A stretch of 64,000 bases of DNA, taken from Leptobrachium leishanense. Its lineage: Eukaryota; Chordata; Amphibia; Anura; Megophryidae. A program made the translations under genes and the position numbers. The stretch is from NCBI GenBank assembly GCA_009667805.1, contig CM019067.1:244749721-244813720 (forward strand). The letters run 5' to 3'. The notes under the pieces were generated by a model. That model had not been told where the DNA came from. It worked only from the letters and a program-made list of their open reading frames with translations, and did not search any database. Positions 44,361-56,269 of this stretch are shown in pieces (position 1 is the first letter of the stretch; every line of letters begins with the position of its first letter).

Positions 44361-45479
44361 TGACGGAATGGAGATGTTGTTCCGCCTGCGGGTGTGCTCT
44401 ATCTGCGTGACCCCGTCGCTTACCGCTGGCCCGACTACCGAGTGGCGCACACTCGGCGTCTCGTGCGGCCTGGCGTGACCCTAGGGTAGGGTTAGCGGGC
44501 GGTGGAGGGGACCCCTGCCTGGAACCAGTCCGACCACTGAGCCGCGCAGCACTCAGCGTCCCGAGCAACTGGTTCCCTGACCTGGCGGGTGTGGGACGCC
44601 TGTGGGAATCGGCCCTAGCAGCCGCGGAGAAAGATTCGGATCTTATGGGAAACGTTTCGGATCTTATGCGGGAAACGTTTCCGATCCGGGGGCGGGTGTC
44701 TCTTCGGATCTTGGGCGGTGGAGGTTTCGAGTCGGGAAGGGATGGCAGGTCGGATCGGAACTGGAAGGCTTCGGATCGGTATGGGAGGGAGTTTCGGATA
44801 TGGCGGGACCAGTGGAGAGTTCGGGTCTTACCGCAATGCCGAAGCGCGGTTCCCGGCTGGGCCGTTCGGTTCGGATCTCCGTCTTCCTGGGACCGAATCT
44901 TCCTGAGCAGCGCCTCTGCCCTGATACTCGATGCAGGGTCAGAGCGCTCGATTCGGATCGTATCCGAGTGGGCACCGTACTCTGAGGCCGCGGGGACACT
45001 CAGATACGAAAATACGGTGGAGAATAAAGTCACACCAGTCAAAGCTGAATGCACTGCAGAATCTGCCTTTATTGTTTACAGTCCAAGCATTTATTACCTC
45101 TGCACACAATTAGAATACAATGGGACTCCTTGCCCGCCCTCCCAGGACCCATTGGCCCTTGGCCTTCAGGGAGTCGCCAATTCGGACCGGATGGTCCGAA
45201 TCGGCCATTTTACGATTCGAACCGGATGATTCGAATCGGCCATTTTCCGAAACGAGAATTCCAACTGCGCCACAAGGATCGGAAAATGGCGGCGAGCAAG
45301 GCAAACAAAGGGAAAAGTCATTACACCATAAACCAACGGGAAACACTTTATTAACACCACACAATGTCACATCTAAATAAAAATACTGATAAACGGGGTG
45401 TGTGCCACCACACCCAAGTGTCCATGTCCCCATTGTCACTGCACCGCCCCTGGCTGGGTTGCTGGGCCATCCCGTGACA
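44361..45479 (-). repeat. 5' LTR, full length (1119 bp)
   Basis: On the minus strand it begins TGTCACGGGATGG and ends CCATTCCGTCA, giving TG..CA ends with partial inversion. The boundary at 44361 is set by the primer site and at 45479 by the match to the 3' LTR start next to the polypurine tract. It is rich in CGGATC-type motifs, including repeated GGGAAACGTTTCGGATC-like units at 44630-44690. Confidence 0.85.
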
Positions 45480-45489
45480 ACGCCGTTCA

Positions 45490-45665
45490 CAAAAAGTTAG
45501 AAAAAAATAATAATTTTGAAATTTTTTAAAAAAATGATTAAAAAATCCTAAAAAAATCTAAAAATAAAGAGACTTTATACTGCAGAAAAATATAAGCAAC
45601 GGTTTATTAGATATTGAATTAAAATGGAAATATTTTTAACATTGAAGCCTATGGGATAAAACAAT
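45490..45665 (-). mobile_element. Miniature element D fragment, reversed
   Basis: AACATTGAAGCCTATGGGAT and adjacent AT-rich sequence are the reverse complement of 21900-22000. It forms the immediate right flank of the Gmr1-like element. Confidence 0.55.
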
Positions 45666-45947
45666 CTTCAAGCGCAGGGAGGGAGCCACTGCACCTGCGG
45701 CCACGGCAGACCCCCCCACCCCCACGACCAGGATCCCACGACCAGGGCTCGATCGGGCCTCCACTGACTGACCCCCAGGCTAAGGTAAGGTGACACATTT
45801 CTAAAAAAAATAAAATCCGAGGACATTTTTAAATGTCACAAGGAACATAAAATAAAACCTTTTTTTTCCTTTCTATTACTCACCTGATTCCTGGATCCAA
45901 CAACAAGCGCAGCCTCCCGTTTCCCACGCTGTTAGACGCTGCATACA

Positions 45948-46074
45948 CCGGCGCGCTGTGTGCAGCTTCTGAGAAGATATGTTATTAGTGTAGAGGGAGC
46001 GATGCAAAATGCGCAGTCGGCTTCCTCGCTACACTAATAGCGTATCTTCTCAGAAGCTGCACACAGCGCGCCGG
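45948..46074. repeat. Long hairpin with 46-bp arms
   Basis: The left arm begins CCGGCGCGCTGTGTGCAGC and the right arm ends GCTGCACACAGCGCGCCGG. Two mismatches in 46 bp and a 35-bp loop. Confidence 0.85.
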
Positions 46075-46192
46075 TTAAAGCTAGCGTCAGACTGTGGAGG
46101 TGCTGCCCGGCAGTGTGAGGATTCATATGCTGCATTAATTCTTCTTCTTACAAATTTGGTTACTTAACCCGTTTGCGTTTGGATTGTATTAT

Positions 46193-46879
46193 TGTGACAT
46201 CCAGGGCCCCGGGTGGCAATCGGGAGGCCCCCGGATGCATGGTGCCACCAGCTGGCCAAATGCCAGGAGCTCCGGTGGCACCCGGCGCAGCTGTGATTGA
46301 TCAGGGGGCAGGGCGCGGCGTGATGACACGGAGCCGCCGGGACCTTTAAATCAGGAGCGCACGCTTACACCTCGCCTTGCCATGGAGTTTCATTCCCGCA
46401 TCGCTAGCTTACCGAATCAGTTTGTATACTTGTTACTTACCCTGCTTGTTCTGAGGACCCGATCTGTTACCGGCTTTGCCTGCCATTTGACTATTCTCTC
46501 TGTGTACTCCCTGCCTGTTCTGTTTGCCTCCTGTTGCTATTAGTGTGCGCCGATTCTCACCATATACAGTAGTGCAGTACAAGTGCCTAAATGTTGCTGA
46601 CCCGGTTTTGTTATAACAACTACTCTTGCTCTGCGCCCCTGTCTGGAATATTCCGCTGCTTGTTACTGCTGGTGCGCTTCCATCCTACAATATACTGTAG
46701 CGCAGTACAAACATATATTGATCTCAGTCTGTGGTGTATATTGTTGGTGCTGTCTCCCTGGCTTGTGTGGCTGCTAGAGGCTAGGTTTAGTGGTCCCGAG
46801 TCCCGACCATCCTAAGGATCGGAGGGTTAGAGGTCTGTTACCATGAATCCTACCAGGTCTGTCCTGGGGAATCGTTACA
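46193..46879 (+). mobile_element. Solo Gypsy-type LTR (687 bp)
   Basis: It begins TGTGACATCCAGGG and ends AATCGTTACA. A TATA-like CTTTAAATCAGG is followed by a pyrimidine-rich leader with repeated CTGCCTGTTC-type phrases, the usual look of vertebrate Gypsy LTRs. The flanks ATTAT and AATAT differ at one position and may be an aged 5-bp duplication. No internal sequence follows. Confidence 0.6.
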
Positions 46880-46984
46880 AATATTCGGTGAACGCCGCAG
46901 CAAATGTTAATGCTCACACAAGTGAGCGTTAACGTTTGCATTAAGATTGTAATTTTTCCCACTCGTTGTTGTTCAAACATTTCC

Positions 46985-47056
46985 CATGGCTTCAAATCGC
47001 GTTTAAACATGAGCAAAAGTGGTAAAAATTAGCTCAGCGCACAGCGGTGAAATGGC
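46985..47056 (-). mobile_element. Fragment of a TTAA-family element
   Basis: GCGTTTAAACATGAGCAAAA and the following bases are the reverse complement of 280-345. No second end. Confidence 0.5.
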
Positions 47057-47319
47057 TCAAAAAAAGTTTTTGGGGTTAAAAACGCTTTTTTTAAAATTAG
47101 TTTTTTTATTGTTTCCTGTCCCCCAGGGCAGTACCCGGACCCCCATACACCTTTTATGACCAATATCTTGCATATATGCCCTCTTGGAGGGCACCTTAAT
47201 TTTTCGAACGTACGAGCCCCATTGACTTGCATTGCGTTCAAATCGTGCTTGAATTCTAACTTTTTCAAATGTTCGAGTTCGAATGCGAACCGAACACGGG
47301 GGTATTCGACCCATCCCTA
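47057..47319 (-). mobile_element. Truncated hAT end (TAGGGATG family)
   Basis: The reverse complement matches 2802-3060, including CCCTCCAAGGGGGCATATAT-like and TGTATGGGGGTCCGGGTA, and ends CATCCCTA at 47319. Only one terminus is present. Confidence 0.7.
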
Positions 47320-48284
47320 CTTAACACCAGCTATTAGCAGGTGTCAAAATTTGTCAGATCACATCCCGATGTTAACTTGCGCGAACAGCACCTTAGATTA
47401 TCTCCTGTCTTGAGACGTTAAAAAACTATTTCGCTCCCCATGTCAAGTATTGAACATGCAAGGTACTGTAAGCCTGCGCAAGCTGCGAAGCGCTAACTGA
47501 TTTCACCCCAGTGTAGCATCAACTATGGAATATCGATGCCAGACGTTATACTTACTAATCCTAGTGCTAAAGCTTATATATGGAAACACTACATAGCAAC
47601 AACTATAGAATAGAGCCCATTATTGGAAAGACTAGAGTCTGATGGTTACATTGATGCTATTCTTTTGAGGTATACCATGTTTATTATGTGTATAATCCGA
47701 CATAACCTTGAAAAAATTTTGTTTTTATTAACCTCAGCACCAATTACAATCTTCATGCCAACGTTTGTGTGCGCGCAAAAATGCATTAACGCGAGGGGCA
47801 AAACCCTCTGCGCTGAACGTTGTATTACTATGTCAGCACAACAAATGCACGTAATCGTCTACCGTGGGTGAACCTGCGCGAACGCTGTGCAAGCGTACTC
47901 TACTGCGCGTGTCCTATACTTAACATTGTTAAGTATAGGATAGCAAATGCGTTTGTGCTCTGGTACGCGGATGGCATTACAATATATGCGCCGTTTTTAA
48001 CGCACAACGTTTGCGCACATAATTTTAACGACTTCTAAAACATGGTGGTAATGGCAAATCTGAACGTCCTGGCCGAAACCAAATACACCAGTCCGAAAAA
48101 AAAATACATCAAAGTATAGTTACATATTCTACGCATACCCAAACAATAAAATTGAGAAGTTGTGCGTGTTTTTATTATTGCTGCAGCAGATATACTCAGA
48201 TTGACTTTGACAGGCGCAAAAACTTAACGTGAGATAATTGTGGTTCTTAATTCTGATTGGCTGAATCGCGTGAAAAAACAATCC
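47320..48284. other. No gene recognised; CG-containing repeat-like sequence
   Basis: Includes a perfect 13-bp hairpin TCCTATACTTAAC / GTTAAGTATAGGA at 47912-47940 with a 3-base loop, and GCGCAACG-type phrases like those in repeat F. Confidence 0.4.
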
Positions 48285-48481
48285 GCACACTGATTTCTGC
48301 GCGCAACGTTAATGCGCGAGCGTTTTTGCGAGTCATTTTTACGCGCGTTATTTTTTGACTGATGAAATCATGCACGAGGATTGTAATACCAGCGTTAATT
48401 TACGCGAGTTAACGTTTAACACTTTACGTAAAAATTCACGCGTTTACCGTGCATTTTTACGTGAAGAATGTAATAGGGCCC
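48285..48481. repeat. Dispersed repeat F, copy 2
   Basis: TTTCTGCGCGCAACGTTAATG through GAATGTAATAGGGCCCT matches 32790-32991. Rich in ACGCG and CGCGTT blocks that can pair. Confidence 0.5.
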
Positions 48482-49549
48482 TAAGTGGGCTGGATACTTC
48501 TGGTTTACGCAGCTGTCCTTGTAGGGCATAGGCGCAAAACAGTTTTTTTCTGCAAAACTCTTATGTTACTAAACTACTGTATATTTTTCGTGTACATTCA
48601 GTCTCTGATAATTTTAAATATTTGTGTGATTGTCAAGTCTTTTAGTCCAGTTCGGCAAGCTATAGAATACCTTATTCTGCCTCAAACCGAAACTTACAAC
48701 AGGAACTGTTGTTTGAGATATTCAAATGCGTGATAATAATTACTTTGTTAATCTACATTAAGCAAAGTGCCACAAGCAAACTACATAATCTCCAAAGACA
48801 TCACTTTGGAATATCAAGTTATTTAATGTTAATTCTTTAAAAAAAAAATCTTTGTCTCGTTTCATTTTGTTTCAGACAAATAAGGGTGAGTTGGAGATTT
48901 TAGAAAAAGGAAACTCCTAGCCATTTGGTGACCTTAGCAGATGTGGTGGAATATGAATGTTACTATAGTGACCAAAGGATGCGATAAAACTGCATAGCGA
49001 AGCAACTACTAGACAGAATAATCAAAGTTTTAAATCCTTATTTATTACTGGTTCTCAAACTATTCAATTGCCATTATGCTTTAAAAGCCAAATTTAAATT
49101 GAAGAGTTAAAGACTATACTTTGGGGGAATAAGTCATCTCTATGGAGAGGTGCTGGAGTCAAATAGATGTCGAATTTGGCGGTTACCCAGCCCGCCTTTA
49201 AATCCAGACAGGAAAAACCCATGTGAATAGATTTTCTTTTCTGCCTTCAAAAGTTATGAATGGAGAAAACATTAAAAACAACCTCCCTTAATGCACTTTA
49301 TATATAGGAATTTTATTTGCTTTGGCAAAATATATGTTGACTTCTGAAAGCAGGTTGTCTATGATTTCAGCCAACAAATTCTTAATCAAATTGCTTTATC
49401 AAACTCTTTTCTACGAGAGCATTTTTTAAACGGAATAAGGGTTTGTGGCCTGATATAAAACAATACTGTTTAAATATAACAACCAAAACATATGTTTGCA
49501 AATTCAGTGTAGTTATGCTAATGTCTAAGCAATGTATTATCAATATATA
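48482..49549. other. No feature recognised
   Basis: AT-rich sequence ending at the TA target of the second Tc1 element. Confidence 0.4.
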
Positions 49550-51200
49550 CAGTCAGGTCCAGAAATATTGGGACATGAACACAATTCTAACATCTTTGGC
49601 TCTATACACAACCACAATGGAGTTGGAATGAAACAAACACAATGTGCTTTAACTGCAGACTGTCAGCTTTAATTTGAGGGTATGTACATCCAACTCAGGT
49701 GAACGGTGTAGGACTTACAGCAGTTTGCAGGTGTGCCTCCCACTTTCTAAGGGACCAAAAGTAATGGGACAGAATAATAATAATCATAAATCAAACTTTC
49801 CCTTCTTAATACTTGGTTGCAAATCCTTTGCAGTCAATCACAGCCTTAAGTCTGGAATGCATAGAAATCACCAGACGCTGGGTTTCATCCCTGGTGATGC
49901 TCTGCCAGGCCTCTACTGCAACTGTCTTCAGTTCCTGCTTGTTCTTGGGGCACTTTCCCTTCAGTTTTGTCTTCAGCAAGTGAAATGCATGCTCAATGGG
50001 ATTCAGGTCAGGTGATTGACTTGGCCATTGCATAACATTCCACTTCTGACCCTTCAAAAACTCTTTGGTTGCTTTTGCAGTATGCTTTGGGTCATTGTCC
50101 ATCTGCACTGTGAAGCGCCGTCCAATGAGTTCTGTAGCATTTGGCTGAATGTGAGCAGATAATATTGCCTGAAACACTTCAGAATTCATCCTGCTGCTTT
50201 TGTCAGCAGTCACATCATCAATAAATACAAGAGAAACAGTTCCATTGGCAGCCATACATGCCCACGCCATGACACTACTACCACCATGCTTCACGGATGT
50301 GGTGGTATGCTTAGGATCATGAGCAGTTCCTTTCCTTCTCCATACTCTTCTCTTCCCATAACTCTGGTACAAGTTGATCTTTGTCTCATCTGTCCATAGG
50401 ATCTTGTTCCAGAACTGTGAAGGCTTTGTTAGCTGTTGTTTGGCAAACTCTAATCTGGCCTTCCTGTTTTTGAGGCTCACCAATGGTTTACATCTTGTGG
50501 TGAACCCTCTGTATTTACTCTGGTGAAGTCTTCTCTTGATTGTTGACTTTGACACACATACATCTACCTCCTGGAGAGTGTTCTTGATCTGGCCAACTGT
50601 TGTGAAGGGTGTTTTCTTCACCAGGGAAAGAATTATTCATTCATCCACCACAGTTGTTTTCCGTGGTCTCCCGGGTCTTTTGGTGTTGCTGAGCTCACGG
50701 TGCGTTCCTTCTTTTTGAGAATGTTCCAAACAGTTGTTTTGGCCACGCCAAATGTTCTTACTATCGCTCTGATGGGTTTGTTTTGTTTCTTCAGCCTAAT
50801 GATGGCTTGCTTCACTGATAGTGAAGGCTCTTTGGATCTCATCTTGAGAGTTGACAGCAACAGATTCCAAATGCAAATAGCACACTTGAAATTAACTCTG
50901 GGCCTTTTATCTGCACATTGTAATTGGGGTAATGAGGGAATAACACACACCTGGCCATGGACCAGCTGAGAAGCCAATTGTCCCATTACTATTGGTCCCT
51001 TAACAAGTGGGAGGCACATCTGCAAACTGCTGTAAGTCCTACACCGTTCACCTGAGTAGGATGTACATACCCTCAAATTAAAGCTGACAGTCTGCAGTTA
51101 AAGAACATTGTGTTTGTTTCATTCCAACTCCATTGTGGTGGTGTATAGAGCCAAAGATGTTAGAATTGTGTCCATGTCCCAATATTTCCGGACCTGACTG
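49550..51200 (-). mobile_element. Tc1-like transposon copy 2 (1651 bp)
   Basis: TA at 49548-49549 and 51201-51202 flanks perfect outer ends CAGTCAGGTCC and GGACCTGACTG. Long inverted terminal repeats of about 220 bp match those of copy 1. It encodes a transposase on the minus strand that is open over its C-terminal 271 codons and broken near the N-terminus. Confidence 0.92.
49806..50842 (-). pseudogene. Tc1 transposase, nearly intact (copy 2)
   Basis: The start MRSKEPSLSV is at 50842. The helix-turn-helix region is followed by a one-base loss around 50699 (ACCGTGAG where copy 1 has ACCGGTGAG), which shifts the frame just before the GRPRK motif. An altered segment GATGAATGAATAAT near 50630-50645 also adds a stop. 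From 50621 to the TAA at 49806-49808 the frame is open, with WTDET, MDNDPKH and NPIEHAF forming DD34E. It keeps the 12-residue segment missing in copy 1. Two small lesions inactivate it. The full family length would be about 340-345 residues. Confidence 0.9.
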
Positions 51201-51465
51201 TACCTGAGTGCAACCAGGAAATTAGGGCGATATTTGGAGCTGTTGCTTAAAAGCTAAAATCTTCTGTAGCTATTACAAGCAAGGTTTTGCGGCTCATATG
51301 TTGCAGCTTCATACTATAAATCAACGTCTCCTACACCTTATATAGGAGATGTTAAATTGTGCCTACTTAGAGGAGACCAAGCTATTCCTACCTAGCTTGG
51401 ACTCCTTTAAAATAGATGGTATTCAGAAATGAAGGCCGACTTTGAAACCATTGTGCTAACGGGTC

Positions 51466-51640
51466 TATTCACTAAAAAGTGAAAGTCAGGAGAATTGGCA
51501 GGAGAAAAGAACAATCTAGACCCAATAGCTGATTTAGAAAGTGAGATAAATGGGAATATTTTTCTGGTCGATTTTGACCTCGAATTTTCACTTCTCCAGT
51601 CATTCTCCTGAGTTTCACCTTTAGTGAATAGACCTGTATG
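51466..51640. mobile_element. Short palindromic miniature element E, copy 3
   Basis: CGGGTCTATTCACTAAAAAG at the left pairs with TTTAGTGAATAGACCTG at the right. Inner arms AGGAGAATTGGCAGGAGAA and TTCTCCAGTCATTCTCCT also pair. Confidence 0.7.
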
Positions 51641-54252
51641 TGATTCTGCTTTTGTAAAATCACTTGTTTACCTCCATTTTACACCACCTAAAAATCTGTT
51701 GCTTATCTCAGGTCCCAGGTTGCAGAAAGTAGCGGGATCCACCAAGTCCTCTGGCCGCATGCAGTGGAAGACTGAAAACAAATAGTTTCCAGGGTTCTTC
51801 CACAGCTCCTCCTGCAGCTGCTGCACAATAAAGTGATCGCAGAGCTTGCGCAGGGATGCACATGGCTCTATGGAGTCATATGCATTCCATATGTGTCAAG
51901 ATCTGTGCCTGTTCCTGAGCAGCTACATGTAAATTGCTGCCCTCATGCACAGCACTCAAACAGTTAAATACCTTGAATAAAGGACCACACACCCCTGTCC
52001 AACTTGCCTAAGCATTCAGACTTAAACCCTGAACCTGTTAAGATCCATTCCTGCTCTGCTCCTGACATGCGGTGTAACAGACCCTTTACCTTGCTAACCG
52101 GACTCTGCTGCTCTCTACCAGCCCTTGACCACACATCGCCCTTTGACTATACTCTCTGGTCTACCCTTTGCACCTCGCCTTGGATTTCCCCTGTGTCCTG
52201 TATACCACCCAAAGGTACATTCTGACTATCCCTGCACACTGGGCTCAGCTCCCCAAACCCTGAACCTGGGTCCCAGCACGGCACACGTCGGGTGCCACCC
52301 TGACAGTATGCCTGCAGCTCACAATTATTCCGAACCCAGGTGCAAATACATCAGCTGGGTTGGAATAAGATCGGTAAAAAATGAACATTGTTGATATACT
52401 TTTAATATACAGACATTGGGAGTGGGAGTTCTGTAATCTATACCTTATCACTGACACTGTAGAAAATAAAGGTTTAACAAAATAATACAGAAAGCAGATC
52501 AAAATGTATGAATAGTAAGTTGTGATATGAAAGTGTTTTCCCCTTCTCTCTGCATGACTGATCGAATGTGAGAGACCATCTATATATGGGGAGAATAAAG
52601 GAGTATACAAAGAGGTAACCTAATTATCATGAACATGACGTTACCGCACCATTAAGAACATACGGATCTGGAGTTATTTACTTTTAAACCTTTGTATTGT
52701 TTTAATTATTTTATTAACCATTTTCCTACACCTTATCGTCCTGGACCACTGAATGGTTTTCCTTGAAGGTTGTACCTGCAGAAAACAACCTCTGAGCGAT
52801 TCATCTCAGGACCTGAGTTTAGGTCCTGGAGCATGTGAGTACTACCATACTTTGGATAATTCAATTTCACATACAGTATTGCACTATGTTGTCCTCCTTA
52901 TGCAATTAGGACCTGAAGATTTGAAATTCTTGAGGGCTGCTGGGTGGCCGACGTAACAACCCACAAGCACAAGAACCTGAGCTGGTTAGGGCTCTCCAAA
53001 TTGTGAATGAGATCACAAACAAGATTTACATATCTATATGTTTATACGAGATATGCTATGATCTGTATATATTTTTTATGTCTTTCATATTGAAATCACT
53101 AAAAGGAAGAACTTTACTGATTACGATACGGTAATTTACCATCCTCATTATTTTTGGAAACCCTGGGTGTGCCACACCCTATATCGTATATTAAGATCGG
53201 TAATAGGGTGATGGTAAGGTAAGATTTTCTCCCTTACAATCTCCCTTTTTACCATGTAGGTTTGTATTGGGCTCACAATGTGTGCCTTTTTATGATTTTT
53301 TTAAACTTCTTCAAAGAAATATATCTGCAGCTGTTATTCACTAAGTAAAGGCTATTGCTTGATTAAAGTTCATCTTAGTTGCTAAGAACTGTAGTGATCA
53401 CATAATTGCTCCTACAGTAAACTTTGAGTACTCGGAGAAGCAAAATTCAACAGGCAAAGTTGCTACAAACAAAATTGAAAAATGCAGAACAACGGCACAA
53501 CTGTTATTCTTGCGTAAAATGTTTAAACGTAAAACTATTCTTTATTCAGTGGTGTTCCGCTGTTTTATGCAACACCAGTGAATCTACTTAATTAATTAAT
53601 TGAACTCCAATAAAAACAACGCTGCAAACAATGCAACACAACTTCAACTGAAACAACGTTGGAAACAATAGTGAAATCATGCTAAATAAGATTGGTAGAA
53701 GATACGGCTGATAGAACAGTGAAAACCCCATTGAAAAGTATTGCTGAATGACTTCAGCAGAAATTTTGTTGGAAAAACCGGTGAAAAGTACAGAGAACTA
53801 AAAAGTGACGGTTCCCTAAATATGAGAATTCACCATACTTTATCCTTTCTTGACACACTTTAGCTCCCCAACGTTCGCTGAACTAAAGCCACCGTTTTTT
53901 GATAAAATAACAGTGATTAGTGAACAACCCCTTTAGGGTTTAGTTACTGAACAGTTATTTGAATTGAACTTAAATACGTAAGTAAGATATATGTCAAAGG
54001 TTGAGATGAATACAAAGCATTCTTAGTGGAGATGTTCTTGTTTGGCATCATTACAATAGTCCATATTTGGCAAAAGATCCAAATAGCCTATTATGTTAGA
54101 GTTAGTATAATATCTTTTCCATGGAGCTTAGATTAATTAATTGAAATAAACATACAAAAACATACAACACCAATGATGGAAAAAGGTGTGGGTGATCACC
54201 TGTAACCCGAAAAAGGTTAATATTTCCCTGTATTAAGGATTAAACCTATAAA
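51641..54252. other. No gene recognised
   Basis: Mostly AT-rich single-copy-looking sequence. The stretch 51990-52310 is pyrimidine-rich with an LTR-leader look (CCTTGACC, CTGACTAT phrases) and may be LTR debris, but has no ends I can define. Confidence 0.35.
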
Positions 54253-54651
54253 TAATGACCAAGCAAACAAAAAAAGAGAGTACAGAATGGCCTAAAGCCA
54301 TTAAGTACACATGGGGAAGACCAGGAATGTTTGACCAGTGATGGAAGACAATGGTTATGGAACATATACCGAATAAATCAATGTGCCATATGTTATGTAC
54401 CATAACCATTGTTTTCCATCACTGGTAAAACATTCCAGGTCTTCCCCATGTATACTTAATGGCTTTAGGCCAGGGGTGGGCAATTACGGCCCTCCAGATG
54501 TTTTGAAACTACATTTCCTGTGATGCTCGGCTGCTCATTAGGTTTGTAGAGCCTCAAGGAAAATGTAGTTTCAAAATATCTGGAGGGCTGTAATTGCCCA
54601 CCCCTGCTTTAGGCCATTCTGAACTCTCCTTTTTTGTTTGCTTGGTCATTA
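54253..54651. mobile_element. Foldback element with TA flanks, interrupted
   Basis: The arms run from TAATGACCAAGCAAAC at the left to GTTTGCTTGGTCATTA at the right, pairing over more than 100 bp, with a 39-bp loop at about 54361-54397. TA at each outer edge suggests a mariner/Tc1-type miniature element. The right arm is split by a hAT miniature element at 54471-54606. Without it the element is about 255 bp. Confidence 0.75.
54471..54606. mobile_element. hAT miniature element CAGGGGTGGGCAA (136 bp)
   Basis: The ends CAGGGGTGGGCAATTACGGC and GTAATTGCCCACCCCTG are inverted copies. The 8-bp duplication CTTTAGGC is at 54463-54470 and 54607-54614. The inner arms AAACTACATTTCCT and GAAAATGTAGTTT also pair, making a long hairpin. 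Confidence 0.92.
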
Positions 54652-56269
54652 ATTGACTAATAACTTAATCATTAAATTGTGAAAAATTAATGCAATGGTG
54701 GAAAATGTTATACAACCACAATACTACTATGGAATGTACACAGTTTATCAACAAAAAATGCAATCAGCATATAATGCTGGAGATCATAAAGTGCTAGTTT
54801 TAGTATTAAAGCTACAGGTCAAAGGGCTCTTCATTGATAGGAATATAGTGCTCTCCTGTACAGGGTAAGAAGTTTAAATCGCGGCTTCTAACTTGGGACA
54901 GATGCTAAGACAGCAGGATACTGGGATGGGAGGCCAACACGGAAGTCTTTTCCCTGGAAAATAGGGAATGTTGTCGAGTATTGTATTTCTTATTACTAGG
55001 GTTGTATGAGACACTTGGCTGCGAGACCGCATGGTACAAATAAGCGATCATGCTCCGAAGCTGTGTTCAAAGAATTTCAGATGGAATTTTCAATTGCCCA
55101 TGACAGCATTAGTTTGCACACAGGACCTAATAATAATGTTTGTAAAGAGTATTAGAAGATACAATGTCATGACAAAAATGCCAAAGCAGAACATCATATT
55201 TGTCAGCTTTATACATCCGCAACACATCATAGAAAAATCACAATAAAAAACATATGTGCACAATAAAAAAGGACTATCAATAACCATGTCTGAGAAATCA
55301 CCTTTGTACGAGTTCCTGTGCACATGTAACATACGCAACAGCAGTAAAACATTTGAACTAAATTGTTAAGATATGTAAAACCTACAATAAACCTGTAATC
55401 GTATTCTATACTTATTTTGCTTTAAGCACCATTTCTTAAGGAATAGACCATGTCTCCCCTATTTTTTAGTCTGATTACAGAATAATCACTTCCACATGTT
55501 TTCTACTTTCATACTCTTTAGAGGCCTTTGCGGCCATTTTTCAAACCAACTAAATATTTTTTTGTTATCTTATTTCCTTTGAGAGAATTATTGCTACCAT
55601 TTTACTGCACCTTTGTTACCTAAAAAAACTATTGCCCAATAAAAATCTGATTCTTTACTATAATCCAATTTTATTCTTCTGTTTTTTGTTTGTTTTAACC
55701 ATACCGTGTAGATGAAAATTTTCATAAAATTTGTCTTACCATACAGTTTAGACTGACAAAGTGGCTGTGCGAGTCCAACTAAAAAGTTATGTCGTATTAC
55801 TGTCTGGAATCAACTTAGATTAGAGGAAATGTGGCTTCTGACATATACAGTTTCTGAAACTGCTAGTGATATAGTATGATAGCTGGGGGCTTTGAGGACA
55901 TGTCCTGATTTGCTCTGAGATAATGTTTTCCTATGTAGAGAAGCACATAATTAATCTCATTGGGTCTTTTTATGTGAGATGTTGTTCCGTGCCTTTAAAT
56001 CTAAAAGCACTAAATTATAATTTCTAGGAAAATATATAACATTATTCTCCCTCTTTTATCGGCTATAAAGGAAAACATTAGCCATTTTTAAAGCATAATC
56101 ATGTTAATAAAGAAAATGGAAGCAAGTGTGTGAAGCAGCATCTACCACATTTTACATATCCTTGGATCTTGTCACTCTTTTAGGATATATAGAACCTCTA
56201 AGGGGGATCTTTAGAGAGAAGGACAGTGTGATTGTGCACGTGTATGCATTCATAGTTATAGGTGTTAAA
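54652..56269. other. No feature recognised
   Basis: AT-rich sequence. Short frames such as 55031-55246 show no family features. Confidence 0.4.

Larger units (their letters stand above)
38871..45479 (-). mobile_element. Gmr1-like Gypsy LTR retrotransposon, protease-integrase-RT-RNase H order
   Basis: A minus-strand element: 5' LTR 44361-45479, primer site 44340-44357, gag about 43230-44266, protease about 43041, integrase 42500-41200, reverse transcriptase 41100-40200, RNase H 40160-39700, polypurine tract 39681-39695 and a shortened 3' LTR 38871-39680. Integrase upstream of reverse transcriptase is the Ty1/Copia order, but the domain sequences are Gypsy-like. That combination defines the Gmr1 group of deuterostome elements. 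No envelope frame is present. The two LTRs differ at about 7 sites in 810 bp, implying a young insertion. The frame changes several times. The last 309 bp of the 3' LTR are missing, and no target duplication can be identified. Confidence 0.9.

Noticed and set aside
42476..44478. Long plus-strand frames (for example 43328-44410)
   Set aside because: They are antisense to gag and pol in GC-rich sequence; the minus-strand frames carry the recognisable motifs.
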